A stretch of DNA of 64,000 bases from assembly GCF_002855575.1 (NCBI RefSeq), contig NZ_PKRQ01000003.1:186001-250000 (forward strand), given 5' to 3'. Shown in pieces: positions 29,498-37,672 of the stretch (its first letter is position 1; each line of letters begins with the position of its first letter). This DNA comes from Tabrizicola sp. TH137 (GTDB taxonomy: Bacteria > Pseudomonadota > Alphaproteobacteria > Rhodobacterales > Rhodobacteraceae). The notes beneath the pieces were generated by a model. It did not search any database. It saw only the letters and a list, made by a program, of their open reading frames with translations, and was not told where the DNA came from. The position numbers and the translations under genes are program-made.

Positions 29498-29624
29498 GAT
29501 ACACCTAACCGCTCACTTCGCCTTGAATAGCAACCTTGATGCCGCTATGTCTATGCGCGTTGGGCCGGGGAACAGGTCGGCAGCGTCGCGCGAGCGGTGA
29601 CGGACCCCCCGTCCTACTGATCAA

Positions 29625-29657
29625 GGCCCGCCCTTCGTGGCGGGCCGTTTCTTTTTC
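29625..29657 (+). terminator. Isolated terminator upstream of the permease genes
   Basis: GGCCCGCC (29625-29632), 6-nt loop, GGCGGGCC (29639-29646), then GTTTCTTTTTC. No plus-strand gene ends nearby, so it may be a remnant left by the insertion that brought the Abi-like gene, or it insulates the permease promoter. Confidence 0.75.
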
Positions 29658-29702
29658 GCTGCGCGCCGTGCTGGCACGCTTGCCACCCACCCCGCCCCAA
29701 GA

Positions 29703-29714
29703 CTAACATGCTAG
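29703..29714. promoter_or_regulatory. Palindromic operator site 2 (CTAACATGCTAG)
   Basis: 12-bp palindrome with one asymmetric position, 44 bases upstream of the permease start. Same family as sites at 26871, 36607 and 40368. Confidence 0.78.
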
Positions 29715-29758
29715 CATGATCCGTGCGCCCCTCTGGCGCACCGTTCCGGGGGGAGCAG

Positions 29759-30865
29759 GTGAGCAGCGAAGGCGATCTTCTTCATGTCGTGACGAACGAC
29801 AATATCCCCGAGGGGCGCAAGCGCTTTGGTCGGGCGATCATCTGGGGGACGGCGGGTCTGACGGTCCTTGTCGCGGCCTTGCAGGTGATGCAGGCCACCG
29901 GGCAGGCGGAGTTCGGCTTCGTCAACTGGCGGCCCACGCTTTACGCCTTCTGCACCTGGGCGGTCGCGCTCTGCTGGGGGCAGGTCCTGATCCGGGGGGA
30001 GCATGGCAAGCGCACGCTTTTCGTGCTGCCTGCGGCGATCTTCGTGGCGGCGCTGACGGTGTTTCCCCTGCTCTTCGGCCTGCTGATCGCCTTTTCCGAC
30101 TGGAACCTGTCAAGCCCGACGGGCCGGCAGTTCAACGGATTGGACAATATCCGGCAGATGTGGACCGATCCCTTCTTCTGGAATGCGCTGTGGAACATGG
30201 TCCTTTATTCCGCGGCGATCCTTGTGGAATATGCCATAGCCTTCGGCCTTGCCCTCCTTCTGAACGCGCAGATCCGGGCGCGGAAGTTCTTTCGCGTGGC
30301 CTTCCTTCTGCCCCTGATGCTGTCGCCGGTCGCCGTGTCCTGGATGATCGGCAAGTCGATGCTGGAGGCGCGCTATGGCCCGCTGTCGCGGCTGGCGCGG
30401 TTCTTCGGGGTGGAGAACCCGTCCTTCTTCGGGTCGCCCGAAATCGCGCGGGCGACGATCATGGTGATGGATGCCTGGACCTATATCCCCTTCATGATGA
30501 TCATGATTCTGGCAGGGCTTCAGGCCATCCCCAAGGAGCTGAACGAGGCGGCGAAGGTGGATGGGGCGAATGGCTGGCGGAATTTCTGGGAGGTGACCTT
30601 CCCCCTTATGCTGCCTGTGTCGATCACCGCGATCCTCATTCGCATCATCTTCAAGCTGAAGCTGGCGGATATCGTGATCAACGTCACCTCGGGCGGGCCG
30701 GGGGGGGCGACGGATACGGTGACCAGCTTCATCTTCCGTGAATATCGCGAGCGGTCGAATGTGGGCTATGGCACGCTGCTGGCCTTCGTGTACCTCGTCA
30801 TCATCGTGATCGCGATGACCTTTCTGATGAAACTTGCCGACCGCTGGATGAGGCCCCGGACATGA
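29759..30865 (+). CDS. Sugar ABC transporter permease 1
   Basis: About 368 residues from GTG 29759, which has GGGGGAGC at the right distance; the upstream GTG at 29723 lies too close to the operator. It has eight or so hydrophobic segments, more than the usual six because of an N-terminal pair. The EAA loop is KELNEAAKVDGANGWRNFWEV. It overlaps the next permease by four bases. It belongs with the receptor at 27068 and the ATPase at 25750. Confidence 0.9.
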   Translation: MSSEGDLLHVVTNDNIPEGRKRFGRAIIWGTAGLTVLVAALQVMQATGQAEFGFVNWRPTLYAFCTWAVALCWGQVLIRGEHGKRTLFVLPAAIFVAALTVFPLLFGLLIAFSDWNLSSPTGRQFNGLDNIRQMWTDPFFWNALWNMVLYSAAILVEYAIAFGLALLLNAQIRARKFFRVAFLLPLMLSPVAVSWMIGKSMLEARYGPLSRLARFFGVENPSFFGSPEIARATIMVMDAWTYIPFMMIMILAGLQAIPKELNEAAKVDGANGWRNFWEVTFPLMLPVSITAILIRIIFKLKLADIVINVTSGGPGGATDTVTSFIFREYRERSNVGYGTLLAFVYLVIIVIAMTFLMKLADRWMRPRT

Positions 30866-31785
30866 CCGCCACGACGCAGATCTTCCGGGACAGCGAGGCT
30901 GATCGCCGCCACCGCGCGAAATGGTGGACGAGCCGGATCGCCATCTATGGCGTGCTGATCCTGTGGACGATCATCTGCCTGTTCCCGATCTATTGGACGA
31001 TCACCACCAGCTTCAAGATGGCGCCCAATGTGATGAAGGGGAACATGATCCCCTTCGTGGATTATCAGCCCGCCTGGCTGGGCTGGCGGTCGCTGGGCCT
31101 GTCGCCCGATACGATCTGGGCGGAAAGCACGGTGCGGGAGGAGTTCATGAAGCGTTTCATGAATTCGGCGGTGATCTCGGTCACCTCTTCGGCGCTGGCG
31201 GTGATCCTTGGCAGTCTTGCGGCCTATGGCCTGTCGCGGTTCAACTACCGCTTTGGCTATATGAGAAATTCCGACATCAGCTTTTTCTTCCTGAGCCAGT
31301 TGATATTGCCGCCTGTCGTGCTCGCCCTGCCTTTCCTCGTGCTTTACAAGGAATTGGCGCTGCTGGATACGCGGGTGGGGCTGATCCTGCTTTATACCCT
31401 GACGGTGTTGCCCATCGTCATCTGGATCATGCGCGACCAGTTCGGATCCATCCCGACAGAGCTGGAAGAGGCGGCGCTGGTGGATGGGCTGTCGGTCTGG
31501 GGGGCCTTTGCCACGATCATCCTGCCGATTGCCCTGCCGGGGATGGTGGCGGCCTTCATCCTGTCGCTGGTGCTGACTTGGAACGAGTATTTCTTCGCGG
31601 CGCTGCTGACCTCGACCCATGCCAATACGCTGCCGGTGATGGTGGCGAGCCAGACGGGTTCGCAAGGCATCTCTTGGTGGTCGATGGCGGCCCTGTCCTT
31701 CGCGGCGATCCTGCCCCTGATCGTGATCGGGGTGGTGCTGGAGAAGTTCATCATCAAGGGCATGGCGGCGGGCGCGGTGAAGTGA
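30862..31785 (+). CDS. Sugar ABC transporter permease 2
   Basis: 307 residues, MalG/UgpE type. EAA loop ELEEAALVDGLSVWGAFATI and C-terminus FIIKGMAAGAVK. ATGA overlap with the upstream permease, and its stop is one base before the GTG start of the FucU/RbsD gene. Confidence 0.91.
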   Translation: MTATTQIFRDSEADRRHRAKWWTSRIAIYGVLILWTIICLFPIYWTITTSFKMAPNVMKGNMIPFVDYQPAWLGWRSLGLSPDTIWAESTVREEFMKRFMNSAVISVTSSALAVILGSLAAYGLSRFNYRFGYMRNSDISFFFLSQLILPPVVLALPFLVLYKELALLDTRVGLILLYTLTVLPIVIWIMRDQFGSIPTELEEAALVDGLSVWGAFATIILPIALPGMVAAFILSLVLTWNEYFFAALLTSTHANTLPVMVASQTGSQGISWWSMAALSFAAILPLIVIGVVLEKFIIKGMAAGAVK

Positions 31786-31786
31786 C

Positions 31787-32242
31787 GTGCTGAAGGGGAT
31801 CGACCAGAGGCTTTCGGCAGAGGTGGTGCATGTCCTGATGCTGATGGGGCATGGCGACGATCTGGTGATCTGCGACGTGAACCATCCGGCGGCGACGATT
31901 GCGGCGGAAACGACCTATGGGCGGCTGGTGGATATGGCGGGTTGCGACATCCCCACGGCGGCGCGGGCGATATTGTCGCTGATGCCGCTGGACAGCTTTG
32001 TGCCCGCGCCGGTGCGGCGGATGCAGGTGGTGGGGAACCCGGACGGGGTGGTGCCGATCTTCGCGCGGATGCAGGCGGTGCTGGACGCGGCCGAAGGGCG
32101 GCCTGTGAAGATGGAGGCGCTGGAGCGGTTCGCCTTCTATGCGGCGGCGAAACAGGCCTTTGCGATCATCCGAACGGCGGATAGCGGGCCATATGGCTGT
32201 TTCCTGCTGAAGAAGGGCGTGGTGGATTTGCCGGAACTGTAG
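31787..32242 (+). CDS. RbsD/FucU-family sugar mutarotase, paralogue 2
   Basis: 151 residues from GTG 31787, one base after the permease stop, so probably translated by coupling. MLKGIDQRLSAEVVHVLMLM, GHGDDLVICDVNHP and ERFAFYAAAKQAFAIIRT parallel the paralogue at 25207-25659. It shares the FucU-like length. Two paralogues in one regulon suggest either two sugars or two anomeric steps. Its stop codon lies in the hairpin at 32239-32266. Confidence 0.9.
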   Translation: MLKGIDQRLSAEVVHVLMLMGHGDDLVICDVNHPAATIAAETTYGRLVDMAGCDIPTAARAILSLMPLDSFVPAPVRRMQVVGNPDGVVPIFARMQAVLDAAEGRPVKMEALERFAFYAAAKQAFAIIRTADSGPYGCFLLKKGVVDLPEL

Positions 32243-32266
32243 GATGGGCAAGTGTGCCCATCCTAC
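32239..32266. terminator. Bidirectional hairpin containing both convergent stop codons
   Basis: GTAGGATGGGCA (32239-32250) pairs perfectly with TGCCCATCCTAC (32255-32266). The TAG of the mutarotase gene and the TAG of the creatininase-like gene lie in opposite arms. No T-tract is present. Confidence 0.8.
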
Positions 32267-32994
32267 AGGCCAAGAACCTTCCGCAGATGGGCAAGCGCGA
32301 GGCTCACGCCTTCTTCCCCCTTTGCTGGCGTGGCGCGGGGGGCGGTTTCGGTCCACCAGGGATCGCCCTCCCCTGCCCTGTCCATAGCCACCGTGTCAGG
32401 GGCCAGCGCCAGCATCAGGGCCGTCTCGCCTTCGCCTGCGTGATCGAAGGGGAAGGTGTCGTTCCTTGGGAACAGCGGGTGCAGGCGGATCCAGTTGAAA
32501 GGGTCCGCCCCTTCGGCGTGCCGGGCGTAGTAATCGGCCATGTCGCGGCGGCCCCACCAGCCGGTGCCGCGTTCTGCTTCCAGATAGCGGAAGATGGCGT
32601 TGCGGGCGGCAAGGCGGAAGGCGAGGTCGGTGGGCATCCCCTGGGCGATGTTTTCCGACTGGTGATGGATCACCGCATGGATGTTGCGGAAACCCGCCTT
32701 GAGGAGCGCGGTGCAAAGCGCCTCGAAGAACGGGACCAGCGCGGCGGCGTCGATATGGAGCGTCGTGCCATGTTCCGGCCCGGCGACGGCATGGCTGGCC
32801 GCGCCATAGGCGAAGGGGGGAAGGGTGATGATGGCATCGCCCAGCCGGTCGAGGATTTCGGTCACGGCGAGCAGGTCCACCCCGGCGGGCAGGTGGCCGC
32901 CGTGATGTTCCATCACGCCCAGGGGCAGGACGACGGGCGTATTGGCGGCGATGGCCGCCTGCACCTGATGGGGGCGCATCCGGTCATAGCGCAT
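32263..32994 (-). CDS. Creatininase-family amidohydrolase-like protein
   Basis: 243 residues of the creatininase fold. The metal-binding motif is LPLGVMEHHGGHLPAGVDL (Glu, His, Asp) near residue 25, with HHQSENIAQG and a late GEGETALML Glu. Family members cleave cyclic amides or act on small metabolites; several occur in sugar operons without known function. It is the last gene of the minus-strand unit with FGGY kinase, M42 protein and BtpA protein, overlapping the kinase (TGATG). Substrate unknown. Confidence 0.87.
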   Translation of the reverse strand: MRYDRMRPHQVQAAIAANTPVVLPLGVMEHHGGHLPAGVDLLAVTEILDRLGDAIITLPPFAYGAASHAVAGPEHGTTLHIDAAALVPFFEALCTALLKAGFRNIHAVIHHQSENIAQGMPTDLAFRLAARNAIFRYLEAERGTGWWGRRDMADYYARHAEGADPFNWIRLHPLFPRNDTFPFDHAGEGETALMLALAPDTVAMDRAGEGDPWWTETAPRATPAKGEEGVSLALAHLRKVLGL

Positions 32995-34475
32995 CAGGGC
33001 TGGCCCAGTTCATGGGCGATGTCGCGGGTCTGGGTGTAGAGCCGCTTGAAGAGCGGATATTGCCGCGCATAGGCCGCCACCGTTTCCTGCCGCACCGTCC
33101 GGGCGACGGGGTTCCATTCGACGATCTCTTCCGGCATGGCCTTGCCTACGGCAGTGGCGGCGAGGAAGGCATCGCCGTAACTCGCCCCCACCGTCTTTTC
33201 GCAGAGGATCTGCACCGCGCCGCCGATATCCGACGTGGCCTGCATCCAGACCGCGTTCTTCGTCCCGCCCCCCACGGCAAGGATGCGCTGGGGGAAGGCG
33301 TCCAGCGCGCGATAGGTGTCCAGCACATGGGCGGTGCCAGCGGCGATACCCTCCAGCACCGCGCGGAACATGTCGCCGCGCGTATGGGTCAGGTCGAGGC
33401 CGAAGAAGGCCCCCTTGGCCTGCGGGTCATGGATCGGGGTGCGCTCGCCGCTGAAATAGGGCAGGCAGAGGAGGCCCTTGGCCCCCTTGGGGCTAGCCGC
33501 CGCCTCGGCGGCCAGTTCGCCGAAGGTCGTGTCACGGGCGAACTGGTCGCGGAACCAATGGGTCAGCGTGCCGGAGGTCGCCAGCCCCGCCATGGAGGCA
33601 TGCATCCCGGGCCAGAGCCAGGGCGCATACCAGAGGCGCGCATCGCGGATCGGGTCCGACGTGACCTGAATGATGAAGATGGTGGAGCCATACATCATCA
33701 TCATCTCGCCCGGTCGCTGCACGCCCACGCTGACGGCCTCGGCCGCCGCGTCGATCGTGCCGCAGGTGACGGGGGTGCCTTCGGCGAGGCCCGTCTCGGC
33801 GGCGGCGGCGGCGGTCACATGGCCTGCGATATCGGTGGACCACATGAGTTTGGGCAGCCTGTCCAAGGGCAGGATGTCGGGGGCCAGCGCATCGGTCCAG
33901 TTCAGCGCATTCACGTCATAGAGGGGCGAGAAATTGGCCGCCGTGTAATGGTCGATGACATGGGCCCCGGTCAGCTTCCAGGTGATATAGGAGGTTGAGG
34001 TAAGGACCTTGGCCGTCCGCGCGTAAAGATCGGGATGGGTGTTCTTCAGCCAGAGGATCTTTGGCCCCACCGATTGCGAGGTCAGCGCATTGCCGCAGAT
34101 GGACATGATCCGGTCCGCACCGATGGCGGCGGTCAGATGGTCGATCTCGGCCGCCGCGCGGGTATCCACGCCATAGAGGACGCCATTCATCAGGGGGGCG
34201 CCCGTGGCATCGACGGGCAGCATGCAGGGGCCGATGGCTGAGGCCGCGACACAGGCAATGTCCCGGGGGTCGATCCCCGACTCGGCCAGAAGGGCGCGGG
34301 TGATATGGACGAAATCGCCCCACCAATCCTCCTCCGCGCGATGTTCGGCCCAGCCGGGGCGCGGCACCAGCATCTTGTGGGGCCGCGTGGCGGTGGCGAC
34401 GATGCGGCCCGTCCCGTCCACCAGAACGCCCTTGGATTCGAAGGTGCCGATATCAATGCCGAGCGTATGGGTCAT
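32994..34475 (-). CDS. FGGY-family carbohydrate kinase
   Basis: 493 residues, xylulokinase/fuculokinase-like. The phosphate 1 motif is LGIDIGTFESKGVLVD at the N-terminus; VTCGTIDAAAEAVSVG is the mid-protein motif; the signature near the C-terminal half is ILAVGGGTKNAVWMQ. Substrate cannot be read from sequence; the neighbours point to a ketose made from the imported sugar. It lies 4 bases after the M42 gene and overlaps the creatininase-like gene. Confidence 0.9.
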   Translation of the reverse strand: MTHTLGIDIGTFESKGVLVDGTGRIVATATRPHKMLVPRPGWAEHRAEEDWWGDFVHITRALLAESGIDPRDIACVAASAIGPCMLPVDATGAPLMNGVLYGVDTRAAAEIDHLTAAIGADRIMSICGNALTSQSVGPKILWLKNTHPDLYARTAKVLTSTSYITWKLTGAHVIDHYTAANFSPLYDVNALNWTDALAPDILPLDRLPKLMWSTDIAGHVTAAAAAETGLAEGTPVTCGTIDAAAEAVSVGVQRPGEMMMMYGSTIFIIQVTSDPIRDARLWYAPWLWPGMHASMAGLATSGTLTHWFRDQFARDTTFGELAAEAAASPKGAKGLLCLPYFSGERTPIHDPQAKGAFFGLDLTHTRGDMFRAVLEGIAAGTAHVLDTYRALDAFPQRILAVGGGTKNAVWMQATSDIGGAVQILCEKTVGASYGDAFLAATAVGKAMPEEIVEWNPVARTVRQETVAAYARQYPLFKRLYTQTRDIAHELGQP

Positions 34476-34479
34476 GGGG

Positions 34480-35562
34480 TCACCGGATCAGGTTGAAGCC
34501 GGGGGGGATGCGGGCAAGTGCTGCCTCCAGCAGGGTGACAAGCCCCGCCACATCGGCAGGGTCCACCACTTCCAGCGCGGAATGGGTGTAGCGCATGGGA
34601 AAGCCCACATCGAGGCAGGCCACCCCTTCCTCGCCCATGAACTGGATATAGGACAGGTCCGTCAGCGCCCCGGTATGGGCCGAGCGTTGCAGCGGCAGGC
34701 CCTCGGCCTGTGCCGTGTCCTCCATCAGCGCCACCAGCGCCGGATGCGGGATCACCCCGTTCAGCGTGCCGCGCCCGTGGAAGGAATAGAGGCTGATGCC
34801 GGGGCCGCCCCCCAGCGCCACATCCCCGCGCGATGCCATGTCGGGCGTGTCGCAGGCCAGAAGAAGGTCGATCTGGAAGGCAATGTCGGGCTTGGCGGCG
34901 GCGGCGGCGGGCAGGACGCCGCGCAGGTTGTATTCCTCTTGCACCGACCAGACGAGATGGACCGTCGGACCGGCGCGGCGGTCCTTCAGCCGCGCGGCAA
35001 GGTCCACCAGTGCCGCGCATCCGGCGCGGTCATCGGCGCTGGTCCCGGCAAGGCGGCCATTGGCGAGGTCCATGACATGGGGGCGATAGACCACCGGATC
35101 GCCGATGCGCAGGCCCGCCGCCTCGGCCTCGGCCTTGGAGGTGAAGCCGGCATCGACGTAAAGCTCGGCATAAGGCAGCACGCGGTATTTCTCTTCGGGC
35201 GTGGTGGCGTGGTGGCTCTTGTTGGCAATTACCCCCGGCACATCGCCTGCCCGGGTGCAGATCACCACCGCCTGCGCGGCCAGCGCCCGTTCCGGCACGC
35301 CGCCCAGCCGTTCCAGCCGGATCAGGCCCGATGGCTCGATCTTCCGAAGGATGAAGCCCAACTGGTCCATATGGGTGAAGACCAGCACCGACGGCGCCGC
35401 GGGATCGCCTTCCAGCGTGGCCGAGAGATTTCCCAGCCGGTCGGTCCGATGCGCGATGCCCAGCGCATCGAGATCGGCCTTGATGCGGGCGCGGATGCGG
35501 TCTTCATGCCCGGCAAGGCCGGGGATCAGCATGTAGTCGCGGATCAGGTCGCGCAGTGTCAT
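34480..35562 (-). CDS. M42-family metallopeptidase-like protein (SgcX-like)
   Basis: 360 residues. The two-metal site of M42/M20 enzymes is visible: FTHMDQLGF (His/Asp), TSADDRAGCAAL (bridging Asp), QEEYNLRG (Glu pair), LLLACDTPD (Asp) and MRYTHSALE (His). SgcX of the E. coli sgc operon is in this family and is also next to a BtpA-type protein (SgcQ), as here. A role in sugar or glycoside catabolism rather than protein turnover is therefore inferred from context. Confidence 0.88.
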   Translation of the reverse strand: MTLRDLIRDYMLIPGLAGHEDRIRARIKADLDALGIAHRTDRLGNLSATLEGDPAAPSVLVFTHMDQLGFILRKIEPSGLIRLERLGGVPERALAAQAVVICTRAGDVPGVIANKSHHATTPEEKYRVLPYAELYVDAGFTSKAEAEAAGLRIGDPVVYRPHVMDLANGRLAGTSADDRAGCAALVDLAARLKDRRAGPTVHLVWSVQEEYNLRGVLPAAAAAKPDIAFQIDLLLACDTPDMASRGDVALGGGPGISLYSFHGRGTLNGVIPHPALVALMEDTAQAEGLPLQRSAHTGALTDLSYIQFMGEEGVACLDVGFPMRYTHSALEVVDPADVAGLVTLLEAALARIPPGFNLIR

Positions 35563-35578
35563 TCCAGCCCCCTGCCCC

Positions 35579-35696
35579 CTTCATCTTGGCCCAAATACTC
35601 ACAGGGGGTGAATGGGCCGCATGGCCCAGAGGGGGCGCGTGCGCCCCCTGATCGCGGAGGAGGCGCGCAGGCGCCGACGACAGGAAAGGCTTGCGC
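35579..35696 (-). repeat. Intergenic repeat element E, copy 1
   Basis: Read on the minus strand: GCGCAAGCCTTT (35696-35685), a GC-rich stretch with a GGGGGCGC/GCGCCCCC stem, CCATTCACCCCCTG, then the end GTATTTGGGCCAAGATGAAG. Same architecture as 38532-38631 and 42428-42550. It interrupts the btpA-M42 operon. Confidence 0.82.
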
Positions 35697-35734
35697 GCCA
35701 GCGCTCCGCTTCAGTGGCGTCGGGGGGAGGCGCA

Positions 35735-36544
35735 TCAATAGCCCCTCGCGGCGCGGGCGCGGTCCATGAAATCCTTGGCGCGGTCGGGGTCCACGGCGGC
35801 CCAGGTGTCGCCGCCGACCTTGAGCGCGGAGCCGACGATGCAGCCATCGGCCACGCGCAGGACATCGGCGATGGTGGCGTGTTTCACGCCGGTATTGGCG
35901 AGGACCGGGGTCTTCGGCAGGACGCGCTTCACCGCCTCCAGATCGCGCATCTCGGCCGCCTCGCCGGTGATCGCGCCCGAAACGAGGACCGCGTCAGGGA
36001 TGGAGGAGAAGACGGCCGAGCGCGCCCGGTCGGGCAGGCTGCGCGGATCGAGGGAGCCTGCGAATTCCGCCGAGACATTGTAAAGGAGCGCGCAGCCGGT
36101 ATTGCCAAGGCGGTGCTGGTAGCGCTGGGCGGCGCCGGCATCGGGCGCCCAGATCCCCATGTCGGAGGCATAGGTGCCGGTGAAGATCTCGCGCAGGAAG
36201 GCAGCGCCCGTGGCGGCGGCCAGCGCGACGCTGGCCATCGGGTCCCAGAGCACATTGACGCCGAAGGGGACGGTGATGCGGTCGCGCAGGCGGCCGATCA
36301 CATAGGCCATGGTGGCGGTGGAGGCGGTATCCACCTTCAATTCATAGGGGCGGTCATTCTCGTTCCCGAACATCACCGCATCGACGCCAGCGGCTTGCAG
36401 GGCCGCAAGGTCGCGGGCCGCGCCGTCGATGATCGCCTCGACCCCGCCTGCCGCATCATGCAGCGGCGTGCCGGGCAACGCGCCCAGATGGACCATGGCG
36501 ATGACGGGCTTTCCTTGCCCGAAGACCTTTTCAAAACGAGACAT
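35735..36544 (-). CDS. BtpA/SgcQ-family protein
   Basis: 269 residues from ATG 36544 (MSRFEKVFGQGKPVIAMVHL). GALPGTPLHDAAGG, VMFGNENDRPYELKVDT, NVLWDPMASVALAAATGA and CIVGSALKVGG fit the BtpA/SgcQ TIM-barrel family, with a phosphate-binding loop near the C-terminus. BtpA was named for photosystem I biogenesis in cyanobacteria; bacterial SgcQ-type members lie in sugar operons and have no firm activity. It is first in the minus-strand unit driven from the operator at 36607. The frame is open to 36613 but that would cover the operator. Confidence 0.88.
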   Translation of the reverse strand: MSRFEKVFGQGKPVIAMVHLGALPGTPLHDAAGGVEAIIDGAARDLAALQAAGVDAVMFGNENDRPYELKVDTASTATMAYVIGRLRDRITVPFGVNVLWDPMASVALAAATGAAFLREIFTGTYASDMGIWAPDAGAAQRYQHRLGNTGCALLYNVSAEFAGSLDPRSLPDRARSAVFSSIPDAVLVSGAITGEAAEMRDLEAVKRVLPKTPVLANTGVKHATIADVLRVADGCIVGSALKVGGDTWAAVDPDRAKDFMDRARAARGY

Positions 36545-36606
36545 GCGATCCTCCCCGGATGGGCGAAGGCTAGACGGAAAGGGATTTGACCGGAAGGGGG
36601 AACATA

Positions 36607-36618
36607 CTAGCATGTTAG
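36607..36618. promoter_or_regulatory. Palindromic operator site 3 (CTAGCATGTTAG)
   Basis: 12-bp palindrome with one asymmetric pair, between the divergent BtpA-like (minus) and aldo/keto reductase (plus) genes, 20 bases from the latter's ATG. Confidence 0.78.
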
Positions 36619-36637
36619 TGGGCAGCGGGAGACGGTC

Positions 36638-37660
36638 ATGCAGGAGCGGCGGCAGTGGGACAGGCTGGGCAACGGGGGGCTGGACTTCACCACTCTGGGC
36701 TTTGGCTCGGCCCCGATCGGGAATCTGTTCCGGGCGATTTCCGATGAAGAGGCGCAGGCCGTGCTGGAACGGGCATGGATGGGGGGCATCCGCTATTTCG
36801 ACACGGCGCCGCTATATGGCCTCGGGCTTTCGGAGACGCGGCTGAACCGGTTCCTGCGGGGCAAGCCGCGCGACGACTATGTGATCTCGAGCAAGATCGG
36901 GCGGCTGTTCCGGGTGACCACGCCGGAACAGCGCGACGGGATCGGGAAATGGTTCGAGGTGCCGTCGCGGCGCGAGGTCTATGATTACGGCTATGACGCG
37001 GTGTTCCGCTCGGTCGAGTTTTCGCTGGAGCGATTGGGCATAGACCGGATCGACATTCTTTATGCGCATGATCTGGATATCTTCAACCATGGCAGCCAGA
37101 CGGCGCTGGAGGCGCGGCTGGAGGCCTTCATGGCGGGAGGATACCGGGCGCTGATGCAGTTGCGCGACGAAGGGGTGATCCGGGCCTTCGGGGCCGGGGT
37201 GAACGAATGGGAGCCCTGCCGCTGGCTGCTGGACCGGGGGGATTTCGACATCTTCCTGCTGGCGGGGGAATATTCCCTGCTGCGGACCGAGTCGCTGGAG
37301 GGGTTCATGAACCCTGCGGCGGCGCGGGGTGTGGGGGTGGTGGTGGGCGGTCCCTACAATTCCGGCATCCTGGCCACGGGGCCGCGACCGGGGGCACAGT
37401 ATCGCTATAGTGACGCGCCGGACTGGGCGATGCAGCAGGCCGGGCGGTTGCAGGCCCTGTGTCAGGCGCATGGGGTGCGGCTGGTGGATGCGGCCTTCCA
37501 GTTCTGCACGCGGCATCCGGCGGTGGTGTCGGTGATCCCCGGCGGGCAGACGCTGGCCGAGATGGAAAGCAATCTTCAGGCGGCGGCGGCGGAGATTCCG
37601 CCCGCGCTCTGGGCCGCGATGAAGGCGGAGGGCTTGATCCACCCCGACGCGCCTGTCTGA
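36638..37660 (+). CDS. Aldo/keto reductase, D-threo-aldose 1-dehydrogenase-like
   Basis: 340 residues; GGGAG lies upstream of ATG 36638. LGFGSAPIGNLFRAISDEEA, RYFDTAPLYGLGLSETRLNRF (Asp and Tyr of the active site) and VISSKIGRLFRV (Lys) match the subgroup that oxidises L-fucose, D-arabinose and related sugars to lactones. The following lactonase-type gene fits the next step. The substrate is inferred from family and context. Confidence 0.88.
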   Translation: MQERRQWDRLGNGGLDFTTLGFGSAPIGNLFRAISDEEAQAVLERAWMGGIRYFDTAPLYGLGLSETRLNRFLRGKPRDDYVISSKIGRLFRVTTPEQRDGIGKWFEVPSRREVYDYGYDAVFRSVEFSLERLGIDRIDILYAHDLDIFNHGSQTALEARLEAFMAGGYRALMQLRDEGVIRAFGAGVNEWEPCRWLLDRGDFDIFLLAGEYSLLRTESLEGFMNPAAARGVGVVVGGPYNSGILATGPRPGAQYRYSDAPDWAMQQAGRLQALCQAHGVRLVDAAFQFCTRHPAVVSVIPGGQTLAEMESNLQAAAAEIPPALWAAMKAEGLIHPDAPV

Positions 37661-37672
37661 GTGAGGAGAGAC

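Noticed and set aside
29498-29624. Remnant of an integrase or tRNA next to the Abi-like gene
   Set aside because: No tyrosine recombinase motif, tRNA fold or direct repeat could be recognised; only the isolated terminator at 29625 supports a past insertion.
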